Below, piece by piece: positions 61,831 to 64,000 of a stretch of DNA of 64,000 nucleotides. The translations under genes were made by a program, and so were the position numbers. This stretch comes from Sapria himalayana (lineage: Eukaryota; Streptophyta; Magnoliopsida; Malpighiales; Rafflesiaceae), in assembly GCA_029783825.1 (NCBI GenBank), contig JAREIK010000801.1, positions 11,248,391-11,312,390 of the forward strand. Direction: 5' to 3'. Within the stretch, counting starts at the first letter, position 1; each line of letters begins with the position of its first letter. Below the pieces are notes generated by a model. It saw only the letters and a program-made list of their open reading frames with translations. It was not told where the DNA came from and did no database searches.

Positions 61831-62298
61831 TATTTTCTTAAAAAATAAGAGGCATGCAATATCATTGCGATACAATACAAATGTAGGGTACATAGTAATG
61901 ACCACTGTAACTTGCAAGATTTTTTAATTACTTATTTATTGGAGAAAATTAAGTTTTTATTTTCACACATTACTCTCCAATGTTATAATTAAACAGCAAG
62001 ACATATAGAATTCAATCACATGTTCTAAGAATACACAAAATATATAGGGATGTATTATGTCTCTCTTTTGGAGAAGATTAAATATGAGACTGATGTCATA
62101 GTCTCTATTCATACAACTTATTAACTAATCGGTATATTTTGATCTTTAGCTCTATCTTCTCTTATTTTCAGATTTTTTTTTTATTGATTTGTTTTTCATT
62201 GCTTACATTTTATAACTGGTAAGCCATAATGAAGATGCACTTTTAAATACGGGCTTTTTTACTATCTCATCTCTAAAACTGTGATTGTTTGATGCCAG
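61831..62298. other. Distal end of intron 6
   Basis: No element recognised. It ends in a pyrimidine-rich tract with TGCCAG acceptor at 62298. Confidence 0.6.
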
Positions 62299-62546
62299 GC
62301 TGGAACAGGTTATTTTTCCTGTGGGGAGTGTTCCGAGAAACGAGATCCACATTTTCAGATTCTTCAGAAAGGCTTAATATTCCTAGTATGAATGGCTTGC
62401 CGCTGAAAATTGAAAGTCTTGATAACCAACCACCTAATTTACTAACATCTCCAGTTCGACATGACACGGCTGATTCCAGATCTGGGACAAGTTTAGCGAC
62501 TAGCAATTCATTGCTTGGCTCAGAAATCATATACCCCAGGGATCTG
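62299..62546 (+). CDS. AIPP2-like PHD-finger protein, exon g (end of SPOC-like domain)
   Basis: Completes the split Arg codon and reads RWNRLFFLWGVFRETRSTFS, then ERLNIPSMNGLPLKIESLDN, ending SEIIYPRDL at donor GT 62547. WN.LFFLWGVFR is the signature end of the AIPP2-type SPOC-like domain. 248 bp, ending in phase 0, with an open frame beyond the domain, so further C-terminal exons should lie downstream of this window. Confidence 0.94.
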
Positions 62547-64000
62547 GTAATGTTTCCCTTCATCCATATCCTTAGATTAACAAAGCATGGATGTTAGCTT
62601 TGGGAGTGTTCTATTAATGTTGTATTTTTGTTGTATTTATTATGTATTTCCACAATGAGGTAGATGGGCGTTTGTAGTAAACTGCAATGCAATTATAGAT
62701 TTGTGTGTGCATGTGTGTTGACACATACTCACTTATCCATAGTTTTTTTTTTCCTTGTTTATTTATTTTTTATTTATTTTTTATTTTTTATTTTTTATTT
62801 TTTTACTCACTTATCTATAGGTTATTAATCAAGTTGGCTTATGTATTTTTTATTTGTATTGTACTTTATAACTTTTATTTTTTTTTTGTTTTTTTTATTA
62901 CAATATGGATGATATTGCCTAAATTGTTGTTTGCCCCATTTTAATTAATCTATTTAAAGGAGCGAGAATAGTATTTAGATGATTAATCATCTAAGATATT
63001 TTTGTGTTTCATGTATGTATTAAAGTTTATGCCTTCGTGTTCATATGAGGTTGTTAGATTTTGGGTTTGAAACTCATTTGATGTAGTTTCTTTGATTTTC
63101 GTAGATAAGGTTGTTGAGATATTAATCTTTTCTGGATAATACGTTCAAATGGGAGACTTGTGTGTTGGTTATGATCTTCATATAAAGGTATCTCTTGTAC
63201 AATTAGCACCACAACAAATGTACATATCAAGCGCTTACTATTAACAGTAGACGTACAATAGGTGTCAACAAATTGTCCATAGGAGGTACTCATAAAAACA
63301 TAGGCTCGCCTAACAATAGACACACATACTTTTAGTAGATGTGCAAAATATGTGTGAACTATTTGTAGTTGTAGTGCATGGTAGGTGCAAAACTTGCAAG
63401 GAGGGGGCCAGAAAAGTTATAATTTTGATGTGATATTTGTGAGAGACAAATTTATTGTTAATTATTTAAGGGAGCAATGATTTGGTGTCAGCACACATGT
63501 AAGAGATACTACAATGCACATATTGCAGGAAGAAAATACATAAGAGTGAGATGTTGATAATTATTTTCAGAGAGTAGGCTAAGGGTATTATATAATGGTG
63601 AGAGATACGTGTCAACTATTAGAATCATAAGGGGGTTTTCACAAAGTTTCAATATCATGATACTTATTAGAGAGAAATATACAATATTTCTTTATAAGGT
63701 AGTACTTTTTTCTCATTCTTTAAGTACTATCAATTTTGAATCTTTCTTTATTTGATTTTTTGATTATCAACTATGTAGCTAATAGTCATATTATATATAA
63801 CTATTTTTTAACTATATTTTCTTTTATTTGTTGTGTATAGTAATAATTAATGATAAGTTTTCAAAAATTATTTCTTATTATTTAGGTATTATTAGTTTTG
63901 TATCAATTTTTATTTAAGACTATTGATTTATCAACTATCGAGCTAATATTCATTTTACATATAGTTATTTTTTCAATTATATTTTCTTCTATTTATTATA
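62547..64000. other. Intron 7 (partial): no exon or element recognised
   Basis: It starts GTAATG. AT-rich with T-rich low-complexity sequence (62740-62900). Small open frames at 62705-62944 and 63054-63323 (minus) have no family resemblance. The next exon is not in the window as far as I can see. Confidence 0.6.

Larger units (their letters stand above)
24878..62298. other. Intron 6 of the PHD gene: 37.4 kb, transposon-filled
   Basis: It begins GTAAGA at 24878 and ends GCCAG at 62298. The coding frame joins exactly across it (KSQR then WNRLFFLWGVFR). It holds at least five hAT elements, three MITEs, one complete and several broken copia elements and a LINE remnant, all listed separately. Joining is inferred from frame and family motifs, not from a transcript. 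Confidence 0.9.

Noticed and set aside
1..64000. tRNA, rRNA or organelle-derived segments
   Set aside because: I saw no cloverleaf-like gene, rRNA core or plastid/mitochondrial gene; the only tRNA-related sites are short primer-binding motifs of copia elements.

Overview
The window is plant nuclear DNA: AT-rich, spliced coding exons with GT..AG borders, Ty1/copia, LINE and hAT elements, and no bacterial gene organisation. A flowering plant with transposon-swollen introns is the safest reading. A monocot or early-diverging lineage is my guess from the exon peptides, but I cannot name the species.

One host gene accounts for nearly the whole window. Seven exons on the + strand (6472-62546, about 1.83 kb of coding sequence) join with matching codon phase at every junction, giving about 611 uninterrupted codons. 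They encode a PHD-finger protein of the AIPP2/PAIPP2 type: an N-terminal C4HC3 PHD finger, a long low-complexity middle, and a C-terminal SPOC-like domain containing the IWQG.FEV and LFFLWGVFR motifs. The exons are separated by introns of about 0.35, 8.3, 7.3, 0.72, 0.11 and 37.4 kb. The start and end of the gene are not visible.

The introns and the 5' side are filled with transposons, mainly one hAT (Ac-like, BED zinc finger) family with the terminus TAGAGGTGTCAA and 8-bp target duplications. Layout: 1-5040, three overlapping hAT relics with a non-autonomous copy inserted in a transposase reading frame; 9862-13711, a complete decayed hAT in intron 2; 19387-20107, an unrelated GC-rich terminal-inverted-repeat element abutted by a 411-bp hAT MITE; 27-30 kb, copia remnants; 30.1-36.7 kb, an old hAT containing a second old hAT; 38.4-39.4 kb, a LINE 3' end with a MITE beside it; 40.7-44.2 kb, another old hAT with an internal 221-bp tandem duplication; 44.2-46.4 kb, a copia remnant holding a MITE; 46.65-49.95 kb, a 3'-truncated hAT; 51.1-61.8 kb, an old hAT split by a complete Ty1/copia (51689-57163, itself hit by a MITE) and by a nearly intact hAT (57677-61432).

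The best candidate for something new is this hAT family. Young autonomous-type copies and small MITEs share GC-rich subterminal regions made of repeated GGCACGG/CCGTGCC words and a long hairpin, and the family repeatedly inserts into its own older members. The gene that tolerates this load encodes a protein whose Arabidopsis relative is tied to chromatin silencing and to a complex that handles intronic heterochromatin.
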